A DNA stretch of 64,000 nt from Candidatus Defluviibacterium haderslevense. Lineage in GTDB: Bacteria; Bacteroidota; Bacteroidia; Chitinophagales; Saprospiraceae. The stretch covers positions 5,097,501-5,161,500 of the forward strand of contig JADJRL010000003.1 of assembly GCA_016712225.1 (NCBI GenBank). The letters run 5' to 3'. Every line of letters begins with the position of its first letter. Positions within the stretch are counted from its first letter, which is position 1. Of the stretch, positions 28,148-37,607 are shown piece after piece. Both the position numbers and the translations under genes were made by a program. The notes beneath the pieces were generated by a model. It ran no database searches, was not told where the DNA came from, and saw only the letters and a program-made list of their open reading frames with translations.

Positions 28148-28891
28148 ATGAAGAACCTGCTCTTTCGAATTTTATCTTGGTTCAAACAATTGACTAAGCT
28201 GCGCAAGGCTTTTGTCATCATTGCTCTAGTCATAGCTTTGCATTGGGTGTATATGATACTTTTAATCCTTTTCTTTCCACCCATTACGACTACACAAATC
28301 AACAGTATTTTTGAAGGATACTCTTTACATAGGGATTATGTGTGTATCGACCAAATATCACCTGAAGCAGCCCTTGCAGTCTTGGCAGCAGAAGATCAAA
28401 CCTTTATGAATCATTTTGGCATTGACCTTGAAAGTATCGAAAAAGCCATTGAGCACAATAAGAAAAAACATAAACGAAAACATGGAGCTTCAACGATTAG
28501 CCAACAAGTAGCCAAGAATATTTTCCTTTGGCAAGGTCGAAGCTGGTTTCGGAAAGGCTTGGAAGTCTATTTCACATTTATGATCGAGTTGTTATGGACC
28601 AAGGAACGTATCCTCGAAATGTATTTAAATACGGTGGAAATGGGTGAAGGTATTTTTGGAATTGAAGCTGCAGCCAGGCAGTACTTTAAGAAATCAGCCA
28701 GATTTTTGACCAGAGATGAAGCTGCTATGATTGCTGCAAGCCTACCTAACCCTAAGAAATATAGGGTCAAGCCTACATCTGCTTGGGTCATGCTGCGAAA
28801 ACCCTGGATTGTGGAACAAATGAATCATTTGGAATATGATGAGGATATCAGACAAGTCATCAACGGCATGTATTCGCCCAAAAGAAAATAA
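28148..28891 (+). CDS. mtgA: Monofunctional peptidoglycan glycosyltransferase
   Basis: A 247-residue membrane-anchored GT51 enzyme. One N-terminal helix (about 22-44) precedes the catalytic domain with the motif AAEDQTFMNHFGID (catalytic Glu82), GASTISQQVAKN and KERILEMYLNTVEMGEGIFGIEAAA, the conserved GT51 motifs. There is no transpeptidase domain, so it polymerises lipid II glycan strands only. The length is normal for MtgA. Confidence 0.93.
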   Translation: MKNLLFRILSWFKQLTKLRKAFVIIALVIALHWVYMILLILFFPPITTTQINSIFEGYSLHRDYVCIDQISPEAALAVLAAEDQTFMNHFGIDLESIEKAIEHNKKKHKRKHGASTISQQVAKNIFLWQGRSWFRKGLEVYFTFMIELLWTKERILEMYLNTVEMGEGIFGIEAAARQYFKKSARFLTRDEAAMIAASLPNPKKYRVKPTSAWVMLRKPWIVEQMNHLEYDEDIRQVINGMYSPKRK

Positions 28892-28894
28892 CCC

Positions 28895-30469
28895 TTACCG
28901 AATTAAACTCACTGAACCTTTGCGAATGACCAATTCATCATTCATACAGTTTTGAACCCTCATTTCAAGATTATAGATATAACTATCTATTGGTGCCTGT
29001 TCATTTGGCTTCCAGACTTCAGATACTATTCCTGAACCAAATACTTTTTTCCCCCATCGATTGAAAATCTGAAAATCATAGGACAAAATTTTATTTGGGT
29101 CCAATTTCATGATCACTGGCTTAAACTCATCATTTACCATATCTCCGTTTGGTGTAAATAGATTTGGAACCTGAACTAATTCATCCAAATTAAGCTGATC
29201 CTGTAGTACTATTTTATCGGTGATGGTACATAATTTTTGGGCTTTTACCGTATAAGTCCCTGCGCTCTTTGGCCTAAATGCCCAAGCTGATTGCCCATCG
29301 CTCCATAACACCTGACTATAGGTACTTGAGTCAATGAAAATGGTTAAATCTTTAGTAAAACATATACTGTCAGCCAATACCAAATTATCAGATTCTTTGA
29401 CCAAACGAACTTCAATGGAATCTTCAATAACACCACATACATCGGAGGTGGTAAATGAATAAATTCCGGCCTGATTTATAATTATACGGTTTCCAGTGTC
29501 CTGTGTATTCCATTTTGGAATACTTGTAAACTGACCTTCAATTTTTAACTCAATATCAGACCCTTCACAAATAAAAGTATCTTTTGGAAAAAGATCTACG
29601 TAAGGATTAGGTCGAATAATTTGAATGGTATCCCTTATTTCAGGACATGATTCATTGTAATGAACGGAAACCCATACAATCTCATCATTGGATTTAATAT
29701 CATATTCAGTACCCGTACTTCCGTCGCTCCATATTATTTTTTTTAGGAGGGACTTGTTGGGCAATACTATTTTGTTAGACTTACCTGGACATAAGGTGAT
29801 ATTTGACGAAAGTAACTCTGGTGCGTCCTTAATTAATACCAATTCAACATCATCAATAAATGTATAAGGATATATAATTCCCGGTCTCCCTTTTGCTCCT
29901 CCGATAAACAAAGTATCGCTTTCACCTAAATCTTTAAAACAGCCAATGATCAGATGATCTTCATCACCGCAAGCCGTGTATTCAAAGGTATATTTTTCAT
30001 ATTGATTGGGATTAGTATATTCATTATTTGGACTTGAATAGGCTAATTTGAGTTGATTTAATGGTCCGAATTGAGCATATTTTGGTTGTCCACTATGGAA
30101 TGCTACCCCAATTTCATCCAAAGCATATCCGGAACTTACATCAGCTTTCAGATAAAAACTCATTTGGTAAACTGCTCCCGGCTTTAATGTTTGGGTTAAA
30201 GTATTAGCCAAATATTCATATTTTCCAAAACTAAAGAATCCTCCATGACGCCTTCCGGTTCTTGGGTTAGTAGATCTAATATCAGATGATCCCGGACTTG
30301 CACCAAACCAATCAATAGGTTTATTAGCTCCATTGGTATAACTAAATTCAACGTATCCGGATGAATTGCAATTTTGACAGATCTCAAAATCCGGATTAGT
30401 GATTAAATTCTGCCCTGTTAACAGTATAGAAATGCTGGTCAGAAAATAAAGACCCAATATTCGTTTCAT
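28895..30469 (-). CDS. T9SS-secreted protein with gliding-associated (CHU_C, type B) C-terminus
   Basis: A 524-residue exported protein with signal peptide MKRILGLYFLTSISILLTGQ. Residues about 20-215 read as a carbohydrate-binding-like jelly roll (NLITNPDFEICQNCNS, then SFYLKADVSSGYA). Next come Ig/PKD-like repeats with GxYxFTTSDVCG and SAGTYTVKAQKLC. The last 90 residues are the CHU_C domain (VPNLFTPNGDMVNDEFKPV, IFNRWGKKVF, ending VRKGSVSLIR-like). Outer-surface location is inferred. Convergent with mtgA with 3 bases between stops. Confidence 0.87.
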   Translation of the reverse strand: MKRILGLYFLTSISILLTGQNLITNPDFEICQNCNSSGYVEFSYTNGANKPIDWFGASPGSSDIRSTNPRTGRRHGGFFSFGKYEYLANTLTQTLKPGAVYQMSFYLKADVSSGYALDEIGVAFHSGQPKYAQFGPLNQLKLAYSSPNNEYTNPNQYEKYTFEYTACGDEDHLIIGCFKDLGESDTLFIGGAKGRPGIIYPYTFIDDVELVLIKDAPELLSSNITLCPGKSNKIVLPNKSLLKKIIWSDGSTGTEYDIKSNDEIVWVSVHYNESCPEIRDTIQIIRPNPYVDLFPKDTFICEGSDIELKIEGQFTSIPKWNTQDTGNRIIINQAGIYSFTTSDVCGVIEDSIEVRLVKESDNLVLADSICFTKDLTIFIDSSTYSQVLWSDGQSAWAFRPKSAGTYTVKAQKLCTITDKIVLQDQLNLDELVQVPNLFTPNGDMVNDEFKPVIMKLDPNKILSYDFQIFNRWGKKVFGSGIVSEVWKPNEQAPIDSYIYNLEMRVQNCMNDELVIRKGSVSLIR

Positions 30470-30515
30470 AAACTATATTTATTGAGCAATATTAAGGAGA
30501 ATTTTAGTTTTAACC

Positions 30516-30523
30516 TATCTTTG
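30516..30523 (+). promoter_or_regulatory. -7 promoter element TATCTTTG for the kynurenine genes
   Basis: Perfect TAnnTTTG only 4 bases before the ATG at 30528. With the usual distance to the start point, the transcript would begin at or next to the A of the ATG, so the message may be leaderless. Confidence 0.5.
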
Positions 30524-30527
30524 GGCT

Positions 30528-30950
30528 ATGACAAATAAAACAGATGCCTTTCTGGTTGAAGGAAAATCTAAACCCAGAGGTAAATTTCCACACATAAAAA
30601 GGGCCGGAGATTTCTTATTTGTAAGCGGCACCAGTTCCAGAAATCCTGACAACTCCTTTGAAGGTGTTGAAGTTGACGAATTTGGAACTACAAATCTGGA
30701 TATTCGAAAACAAACCCGAGCTGTCATTGAAAATATTAAAGATATCTTACACAGCCAAGGTGCCGATTTAAATGATCTCGTTGAAATCACAACCTATCTT
30801 GTTAATATGAATGATTTCAAAGGCTACAATGAAGTCTATGGTCAATATTTTGATTATTCAGGACCGAGCCGTACCACAGTCGCTGTTCATCAGCTTCCAC
30901 ATCCACACTTACTGATTGAAATTAAAGCAACCGCATATAAACCCTTATGA
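30528..30950 (+). CDS. RidA-family 2-aminomuconate deaminase-like protein
   Basis: A 140-residue YjgF/RidA-family protein (FLFVSGTSSRNPD, then PSRTTVAVHQLPHPHLLIEI with the substrate-binding Arg and Glu positions). Its last codon overlaps the first of tryptophan 2,3-dioxygenase by 4 bases (ATGA), and an ACMSD-like gene follows. In this context the best fit is 2-aminomuconate deaminase, which removes ammonia from 2-aminomuconate in the kynurenine/2-nitrobenzoate type pathway. A general enamine deaminase (RidA) is the alternative. Confidence 0.8.
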   Translation: MTNKTDAFLVEGKSKPRGKFPHIKRAGDFLFVSGTSSRNPDNSFEGVEVDEFGTTNLDIRKQTRAVIENIKDILHSQGADLNDLVEITTYLVNMNDFKGYNEVYGQYFDYSGPSRTTVAVHQLPHPHLLIEIKATAYKPL

Positions 30951-32047
30951 GCGAAGAAAAAAAATACGCCGCCATTCACTATGCATCTTATTTACAAATT
31001 GAAAAACTTTTAGATGCACAACAACCCCGAAGTGCATCATTTGGAAAGGAAGCTCATGAAGAAATGTTATTTATCATTATTCATCAAGTCTATGAATTAT
31101 GGTTTAAACAAATGCTCCATGAATTAGATTCCGTCATGCTATTGTTTAGTGAAGAAAAAGTGGATGAAAAAAACATTAGTATCGCAGTCAGCAGATTAGA
31201 ACGAATCAATGAAATTCTCAAATTATTGATTCAACAAATTGCTGTATTGGAGACCATGACGCCATTGGATTTTTTAGATTTTCGATCTTATTTATTTCCA
31301 GCTTCTGGATTTCAAAGTTTCCAATTTCGTAAAATGGAAATCAAACTAGGATTAAAATTAGAAAAACGACACAATTATACTGGCAACCACTATTATGCTG
31401 AATTTGCGAATCAGGAACAAGAAGAAATATTGCGTTTAGAAGCTTCCGATAGTTTATTCACACTTGTAGAAAAATGGCTTGAACGAACGCCTTTCTTAGA
31501 GTTCAAAAGATTTAATTTTAGGGAGCAATATCTTGTTGCTGTAGAACACATGCTAGAAAAAGAACGCACCGCTATTCAAGACTCAGATTATCTACATGAG
31601 CACGAAAAACAAATGCGTATTCGTATGAATGGCGATGCTGGTTCCTATTTTGCTAATATTTTTAATGAATCCTTCCACAATGATCAAATTAAGGAAGGAA
31701 AAATTCGATTATCATACAAAGCTACCATTGCTGCTCTTTTAATCCAACTATACCGAGACGAACCGATCTTACAAGAACCATATCGGATGCTACAAGCTAT
31801 TACTGAAATGGATGCATTGTTAACCAATTGGCGTTATCGACATGCACAAATGGTGATGCGTATGTTAGGTAGGAAAACAGGAACAGGAGGATCATCAGGA
31901 CATGAATATTTAATGGAAACTGTAAAAAAACATCAGATCTTTTTGGATTTTCATAATATTTCAACTTTGCTCATTCCCCGATCTGAATTACCAGTTCTCC
32001 CAGATGAATTAAAAACAACTTTAGGATTTTACCATTCCAGTAAATAA
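30947..32047 (+). CDS. kynA: Tryptophan 2,3-dioxygenase
   Basis: A 366-residue haem dioxygenase. Family signatures include EMLFIIIHQVYELWFKQMLHEL (about 40-61) with substrate-pocket residues, FRSYLFPASGFQSFQFR (about 109-125), and WRYRHAQMVMRMLGRKTGTGGSSG near residues 302-325, whose His is the expected haem ligand. It opens the indole ring of tryptophan to N-formylkynurenine. It is longer than many bacterial TDOs (about 280) and closer to the eukaryote-like longer form. Translationally coupled to the upstream RidA gene. Confidence 0.93.
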   Translation: MSEEKKYAAIHYASYLQIEKLLDAQQPRSASFGKEAHEEMLFIIIHQVYELWFKQMLHELDSVMLLFSEEKVDEKNISIAVSRLERINEILKLLIQQIAVLETMTPLDFLDFRSYLFPASGFQSFQFRKMEIKLGLKLEKRHNYTGNHYYAEFANQEQEEILRLEASDSLFTLVEKWLERTPFLEFKRFNFREQYLVAVEHMLEKERTAIQDSDYLHEHEKQMRIRMNGDAGSYFANIFNESFHNDQIKEGKIRLSYKATIAALLIQLYRDEPILQEPYRMLQAITEMDALLTNWRYRHAQMVMRMLGRKTGTGGSSGHEYLMETVKKHQIFLDFHNISTLLIPRSELPVLPDELKTTLGFYHSSK

Positions 32048-32158
32048 AAAACGTCGGAGTCATATTATGCTATGTTCTACATCCAGTCATTCTATAAAAC
32101 ATACACCATTCAAGACCTGATGTATCATGTATTACTCGAACCCAAAAAGTTCTAAGAA

Positions 32159-33157
32159 ATGTCCACAAAAAAAATAGATATACATACACACATCATTCCT
32201 GAACAGCTTCCAAAATGGGCTGAAAAATTTGGATATGGTGGCTTTGTCAATTTGGAACATCAATCCAATTGTCAGGCAAAAATGATGATTGATGGTGCCT
32301 TTTTTAGAATGTTAGATTCGAATTGTTGGGATCCAAAGGTTAGAATACAAGAATGTGAAAATTCCCAAATTAATATTCAAGTGTTGAGTACCATCCCCGT
32401 TTTGTTCTCGTACTGGGCACAAGCTAAGGATACTTATGATGTTGCTAGATTTTTAAATGATCATATATCATCCATAGTTCGACAATATCCTGATCGCTTT
32501 ATTGGACTTGGATCCTTACCCTTACAGGATCCGGATTTAGCCATCATCGAATTACAACGATGCATGAATGAATTGGGTCTGGCAGGTATTCAGATGGGCT
32601 CACATATCAATGATTGGAATCTGGATGACCCTGCACTTTTTCCTTTTTATGCCGCAGCGGAAGAATTGGGTGCTTGTATTTTTGTTCACCCCTGGGATAT
32701 GGTTGGCAAAGAAAAAATGCCTAAGTACTGGTTGCCTTGGTTGGTAGGGATGCCGGCTGAAACATCATTGGCTATTTGCAGTATGATTTTTGGTGGTGTT
32801 ATGGAACAATTTCCTAATCTTCGAATAGCCTTCGCACATGGAGGTGGTGCTTTTCCAGGATCCTACGGGCGAATCAAACATGGATTCGAAGTTAGACCTG
32901 ATCTAATGGCCATTAATAATCCCCATCATCCGGATACCTACTTAGGAAAATTTTGGGTAGATAGTTTGGTACATGATGCAGATATGCTTCATAAATTAAT
33001 TGCTTTATTCGGACATGAAAAAATTGCCCTAGGTACGGACTATCCTTTTCCTTTAGGAGAATTGGTTCCTGGTAAATTAATCCATGAAATACCTTTTAAT
33101 TCAGACATTAAAGACTGGTTGAATTATAAGTCAGCAGAAGCATGGTTAGGAATTTAA
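32159..33157 (+). CDS. Aminocarboxymuconate-semialdehyde decarboxylase-like amidohydrolase
   Basis: A 332-residue amidohydrolase-2 family protein of the ACMSD type. Metal-binding motifs are visible: DIHTHI (His9, His11), IFVHPWDMVGKE, RIAFAHGGGAFP and GTDYPFPLGE. ACMSD converts 2-amino-3-carboxymuconate semialdehyde to 2-aminomuconate semialdehyde, the step before 2-aminomuconate deamination, which fits the first gene of this cluster. Genes for kynurenine formamidase, monooxygenase, kynureninase and 3-hydroxyanthranilate dioxygenase are not in the window. The 111 bases from kynA hold no gene. Confidence 0.85.
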   Translation: MSTKKIDIHTHIIPEQLPKWAEKFGYGGFVNLEHQSNCQAKMMIDGAFFRMLDSNCWDPKVRIQECENSQINIQVLSTIPVLFSYWAQAKDTYDVARFLNDHISSIVRQYPDRFIGLGSLPLQDPDLAIIELQRCMNELGLAGIQMGSHINDWNLDDPALFPFYAAAEELGACIFVHPWDMVGKEKMPKYWLPWLVGMPAETSLAICSMIFGGVMEQFPNLRIAFAHGGGAFPGSYGRIKHGFEVRPDLMAINNPHHPDTYLGKFWVDSLVHDADMLHKLIALFGHEKIALGTDYPFPLGELVPGKLIHEIPFNSDIKDWLNYKSAEAWLGI

Positions 33158-33183
33158 TTCTTTGTCAACTCCCTTGTAGTATT

Positions 33184-35466
33184 TTAAAATCTTATATAAC
33201 TGTATAAAGTATCCAATGAAGAAGGTGTCAACATGATACCTAAAGGAATATTCTTAGCCCATTTATGCTCATGATCCAATAGTTTTAATTCGATCATATG
33301 ATCAATTCCCGGCCTGATATCTCGTTTGAGTTTAGTCAACCAATAATAACTATGACCCGTAAATGGCGATGCTGAAACTGATTTAAATGTATTTAGAAAG
33401 TCAGAGTTTACCATTTTACTTTTGTCTGGCTGAGTATCCGAATTAAGTAGTATCATTATTTTATACTTGTATTGAGGACGATAGGTTTTGAGATAGTGAA
33501 ATAATTCATACGTGGTATTACTGCCTGTATTTTCATACAATCCTCCATCGATCATATTCCCCACTCCTTTCACATAATTATAAGCACAAATCAATGGAAA
33601 AGATTGACTTAACATGACTCCTGCAATTAAAGGCAGTTGTTTTTTCTTGCCACTAGATTCAGGTAGATTGTGATTGATTTGAAATTTTTGATATAGATCG
33701 ACTGCAGTATAAAACAAAGTATCATTGTTTCCAATTGGAGATAAAATAGCCCTATTGCCAGTTTGTGTATTTGCCGTATTAATAAAAAACAAAGGGCTTT
33801 TGTATTGATTACTATCCATGAAATGATACAAGTAATCTGATTGTAAACTTTCATTGATTTCATCAACATATTGAGTATCATATAATGCACTAAATGTAGC
33901 AACTTCATCTTTCTGATGGTAATAATTTCGATCCGTTTGAAATCCATCAGTATAATAATAAATTCCTCTAAAAAAATCACTAAATAATAATCCCCAAAAA
34001 GATGCTGATAAATAATTATAACTATAAATGGATTTGAAAAAATGTAATGATGATGTATACGCTTCCTTTGGATAAATACCTTTGGATTCAAGATACCATT
34101 TATTCAATAACATGTTGGCTCCAGATGTACTGCCAGAAACTGTGGACATGGCAAATAAGCGATGTTTAAAAGTAGTATCCATTTTTGCCAATGAATCCAA
34201 ATTCATAGAAAGCCATGCTCCTGCTCTGGAACCTCCACCTTGACCAGCAACCAACACTATGGTATCATCTTTGGAAAGCTTCTTATTGATAATCCATCCA
34301 TCAAAATATTGGAGCAAATTCTTCCGATTATGATAATCGAACGATTGATGAATATCAGCATCGTATTCTCTAATGTTATGTCTATTGGCGGTACTAATGA
34401 AAGAGATATAAATTAAGATTCCAACACCTACAATTGAAACCAATCTAAATACATTAAAAATCAAACCAAAAGAATTGCGAAGTTTAGATTCAAGGGCATT
34501 TTTTTTATAAATGTATTCCGACAAAATCCAAGGTGCTCTAATGAAGGCATCAATAAATAAAATATAGTATCCAACTAAAATATTTGCAATAACGATCGGT
34601 GACAATAAATGTAATTGATGCGATGCAGTTAAAAATCCGAACAGACCCAATATTACAATTACTAATATCCATACTGATGAATATCTTTGATTGCCAATCT
34701 TAAATAATGCTGAAGTTTGATCAATTTCTGATACATGGGCAGGAAGTTTTTCAATAAAATAATGATACGCATTATTCCATAAAAAAAGTATAACCATAAA
34801 TAAAATGGACCAAACTTTATAATCAAAAAACATCCACAACAAGGAACTGAATAAGATAAGTATTAAGTGGATTAATAATCCCTTCCAAATGAACTGATGT
34901 TTATAGATCGAAGATCTAAATTCAATACGGCTCGTGATTAAATATTTAGTATAATGACCTGCAATAGACATTATTGTGATAAAAAGGAATACTCCTAAAA
35001 TACTAAACAGACTATCTGGTAGCGACCGGTTGATCAATAAATAAATAAAAATAATGATCGGCAAATTTGAAAAATTGCGAATGGGATAATAGGTATTTCC
35101 ATCACCATTATATTCTTGGATCAATTGTCCAAATAATTGTTCCGGATTAAGATTGGCATATTCCCTAATGTTCGGAGCTAATCTGCCAAATAAATAACTG
35201 ATCCCATAACAAGACCATGTAGGTATAGCCCACACCGTATAGAACAATAACTCGAAACTCAAGAGTATAAAAAAAATATTCCAACCATTCCCATGTGAAA
35301 ATAAATAATTGATTATTTCTCCACCTTGACCTACATAATATAATGCCAAGGGAAATAATAAGATGAGTACAATATAAAACCAATTATGCGCAAATGTGGC
35401 AAATATTCGATTGATATGATTGATTAGTTTCCCAAACCAAATTTCCATAAATCCATGATTACTCAT
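33184..35466 (-). CDS. Membrane-anchored patatin-like phospholipase
   Basis: A 760-residue protein in two halves. Residues 1-365 have about eight hydrophobic segments. Residues about 400-760 form a patatin-like hydrolase: oxyanion loop GQGGGSRAG (408-416), nucleophile elbow GSTSG (445-449, Ser447) and the catalytic DGG (640-642). The Ser-Asp dyad is complete, so lipid acyl-hydrolase activity is likely; the substrate is unknown. The first half has no recognisable transporter motif and may only tether the enzyme. Single gene with its own terminator region upstream. Confidence 0.8.
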   Translation of the reverse strand: MSNHGFMEIWFGKLINHINRIFATFAHNWFYIVLILLFPLALYYVGQGGEIINYLFSHGNGWNIFFILLSFELLFYTVWAIPTWSCYGISYLFGRLAPNIREYANLNPEQLFGQLIQEYNGDGNTYYPIRNFSNLPIIIFIYLLINRSLPDSLFSILGVFLFITIMSIAGHYTKYLITSRIEFRSSIYKHQFIWKGLLIHLILILFSSLLWMFFDYKVWSILFMVILFLWNNAYHYFIEKLPAHVSEIDQTSALFKIGNQRYSSVWILVIVILGLFGFLTASHQLHLLSPIVIANILVGYYILFIDAFIRAPWILSEYIYKKNALESKLRNSFGLIFNVFRLVSIVGVGILIYISFISTANRHNIREYDADIHQSFDYHNRKNLLQYFDGWIINKKLSKDDTIVLVAGQGGGSRAGAWLSMNLDSLAKMDTTFKHRLFAMSTVSGSTSGANMLLNKWYLESKGIYPKEAYTSSLHFFKSIYSYNYLSASFWGLLFSDFFRGIYYYTDGFQTDRNYYHQKDEVATFSALYDTQYVDEINESLQSDYLYHFMDSNQYKSPLFFINTANTQTGNRAILSPIGNNDTLFYTAVDLYQKFQINHNLPESSGKKKQLPLIAGVMLSQSFPLICAYNYVKGVGNMIDGGLYENTGSNTTYELFHYLKTYRPQYKYKIMILLNSDTQPDKSKMVNSDFLNTFKSVSASPFTGHSYYWLTKLKRDIRPGIDHMIELKLLDHEHKWAKNIPLGIMLTPSSLDTLYSYIRF

Positions 35467-35670
35467 ATATTAATATTTTAAACTAAATTACATTTCTTCC
35501 ATTATGTTTTATTCTGAATTGGCTAAATAAACCCCAATTTGAAATAACTCAAAAATATTATGTTACGAAGTTACTATATATTGATTCGGCTGAAAGGGGA
35601 TTTTTCCCTATTTATGGTATTCCTGGAAAATATCAGGATATCGACAGAACTGTGAATTTGATAAAAATAA

Positions 35671-35708
35671 AAAAACACCGACGATATTACATCATCGGTG
35701 TTTTTTTT
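35671..35708 (-). terminator. Bidirectional-looking terminator after yceI
   Basis: Stem CACCGACGAT / ATCATCGGTG (one G-U) flanked by an A run on one side and eight T on the other. It serves the minus-strand marR-yceI operon, 43 bases beyond the stop at 35751. The rest of the 35467-35750 gap is AT-rich and empty. Confidence 0.85.
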
Positions 35709-35750
35709 ACAGCATTTCAAATGCTTTCTATTGATTTATAAAGAAACCAA

Positions 35751-36395
35751 TTATTTTTTCATTGTAGCTTTCTTCTTGGTCTGAGCTTTTGCTTTTTGAG
35801 CTGTAGCAACTGGAGCCAAAGCCAATTCAATATCTAAGTCGAAATTATTGCTGATTGCTTTGTCTCCCAAATTATCAAAGAAACTACTTGAACCATACTT
35901 GATATTGTATTTGGTCCTGTCAATTGCAATTTTGCTAGTTGCTTTTTTCTTAGTTGCATCTACCATTGCATCAAATTCGATTGGATTAGAAATTCCTTTG
36001 ATGGTTAAATCCCCTTTTACAGTGAAATTACCATTGCTTTTAGGAGTAACACTAGTGATTTTTAAACTTGCTGTTGGAAATTTATCAACACCAAAAAAAT
36101 CATCAGCTTTTAAATGGCCAACTAATTTATCAGAATATTCTCCTTGCATATCGGTGTTTGTAATCGTTGTCATATCGATTTCGATCATTCCACCTGTAAG
36201 GTTGTTTTGATCCATTACTAATTCTCCTGATTTAATTTTAATCATTCCTGTGTGCGTTCCAGAAATCTTTGTTCCAGTCCACTTAACTGTACTCTTAGCA
36301 GCATCTACAGCCATTTTTACAGGTGGATTAACAGTAGCACTGATCATAGAAACAGTGACAAACAGCGTCAAAAAAGAAATTGCGATTTTTTTCAT
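35751..36395 (-). CDS. YceI-family periplasmic lipid-binding-like protein
   Basis: A 214-residue exported protein. Signal peptide 1-21 (AISFLTLFVTVSMISATV) is followed by a YceI lipocalin-like domain (AKSTVKWTGTKISGTHTGMI, then HLKADDFFGVDKFPTASLKI and GDLTIKGISNPIEFD). A Lys/Ala-rich tail (about 200-214) ends KKKATMKK. YceI proteins bind polyisoprenoids or amide lipids in the periplasm and are often stress-induced. It lies 30 bases after a marR gene and is presumably controlled by it. Confidence 0.9.
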   Translation of the reverse strand: MKKIAISFLTLFVTVSMISATVNPPVKMAVDAAKSTVKWTGTKISGTHTGMIKIKSGELVMDQNNLTGGMIEIDMTTITNTDMQGEYSDKLVGHLKADDFFGVDKFPTASLKITSVTPKSNGNFTVKGDLTIKGISNPIEFDAMVDATKKKATSKIAIDRTKYNIKYGSSSFFDNLGDKAISNNFDLDIELALAPVATAQKAKAQTKKKATMKK

Positions 36396-36425
36396 GTTTA
36401 TTGTTTTTATTGTTTTAAAAAAAAA

Positions 36426-36896
36426 TTATACACTTTGAGTGGCATTTCGGATTAAATCCAAGATGCGGTTGAGTTCATTAACGTCATTATCGGATATTGC
36501 ATTTAAGCTATGACCTACTGCATTTTCCACCAATGAACTGGCTTCAAGCAAAATATTCAAACCTGCTTCAGTAATAGATATATCTACTTTTCGTCGATCT
36601 TTAGGGCATTCTATACGAGTGACATATTGTTTAGTCATCAACTTATCAATCAATCTTGATGTATTGGATGTTTTATCAATCATTCGCTCAGTGATTGTTT
36701 TTACACTGACCATATTAGGGTGCTTTCCCCTCAATATCCTCAAAATATTAAACTGAGGTGTAGTAAGATCAAGAGGCCTAAGTACGTGCTCGATTTCTGC
36801 ATGCAACAAGGACGTTGTTACAGCTAGATTTAAATGCGCCTTGTGGCGATCATTACTGAATGGTTTGGACATCTTAAGATAATCTACTAATTCCAT
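36426..36896 (-). CDS. MarR-family transcriptional repressor
   Basis: A 156-residue winged-helix regulator with the MarR pattern: LTTPQFNILRILRG (about 43-56), the recognition helix region TERMIDKTSNTSRLIDKLM, and the wing with CPKDRRKVDISITEAG. It is the first gene of an operon with yceI. A perfect inverted repeat directly before its start is the likely operator, so autoregulation and control of yceI are expected. A second ATG seven codons in is possible. Confidence 0.92.
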   Translation of the reverse strand: MELVDYLKMSKPFSNDRHKAHLNLAVTTSLLHAEIEHVLRPLDLTTPQFNILRILRGKHPNMVSVKTITERMIDKTSNTSRLIDKLMTKQYVTRIECPKDRRKVDISITEAGLNILLEASSLVENAVGHSLNAISDNDVNELNRILDLIRNATQSV

Positions 36897-36902
36897 GTAA
36901 GT

Positions 36903-36928
36903 ACAATTAATGTATAAACATTAATTGT
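36903..36928. promoter_or_regulatory. Probable MarR operator
   Basis: Perfect inverted repeat ACAATTAATG - six bases - CATTAATTGT, framed by GTAC on both outer sides (36901 and 36931). It ends 6 bases before the marR start. The arm and spacer size fit a MarR dimer site. Confidence 0.75.
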
Positions 36929-37060
36929 TTGTACATTGTTTCAAGTAAATTATAATTTTTATTTATTAATATGTAAATAACTACATTTTAATTAGTTAGT
37001 TCTTAATAAAGCAATCCAATGAATTAAAATGGATCATTATCTAAAAGCCTAACCTACTAA

Positions 37061-37098
37061 TAAAAAAAAATCCCCTAGCGAATAAACACCAGAGGATT
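37061..37098 (-). terminator. Terminator of the DUF2541-like gene
   Basis: On the minus strand: AATCCTCT ... AGGGGATT (one T-G pair), followed by nine T. It lies 24 bases after the stop at 37122. Confidence 0.65.
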
Positions 37099-37121
37099 TT
37101 AATATTTATCTCGATTTTGAT

Positions 37122-37532
37122 TTAATGCCTGCCCCAAAGCTCAACTAATGCCTTGTCATTCATCGCTCCACCTTTGGTATCATACCAAAATTCAACGCGG
37201 TTGATGATGCGTTTATTTCCTGTTAAATCAATGACTCTACTCTCGCCGCCTTTAAGGATATTTTCGCGAATTTCTATATTTTGGGATTCACCATTACCAT
37301 AATGAACGACCATCTTATCCATATTGATTCCAGAGCGTCGGACTTTGATTTTTAGTTTAGAAAATGTGCCTTCCATCTTAGTTACCATAATAACATCATG
37401 ATCAACGCTTCTATTAACAAGTCGCTGACCTAATTTTTCCCAACCATTAATATTTGAAGATGAACTAAAGGATGTTAAAGAAACTAAAACGAAAATACCG
37501 AGTATAAAAGTTAAAAATAAGTTGGTTTTCAT
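37122..37532 (-). CDS. Secreted DUF2541-like small protein
   Basis: A 136-residue exported protein: signal peptide to about residue 22, then a single beta-rich domain (WEKLGQRLVNRSVDHDVIMV, KLKIKVRRSGINMDKMVVHY, ESRVIDLTGNKRIINRVEFW). This pattern of WE.LG...V..D.D and RVIDL.G..R.I..V.F.Y matches the DUF2541/YaaI-like family, whose function is unknown. Single gene. Confidence 0.7.
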   Translation of the reverse strand: MKTNLFLTFILGIFVLVSLTSFSSSSNINGWEKLGQRLVNRSVDHDVIMVTKMEGTFSKLKIKVRRSGINMDKMVVHYGNGESQNIEIRENILKGGESRVIDLTGNKRIINRVEFWYDTKGGAMNDKALVELWGRH

Positions 37533-37607
37533 AAAATAAAATTTAGTGGATAATGAATCTAAGACTAACTATTTCAATAAAAGTTTAATTCCTTAATGAA
37601 AATATTA

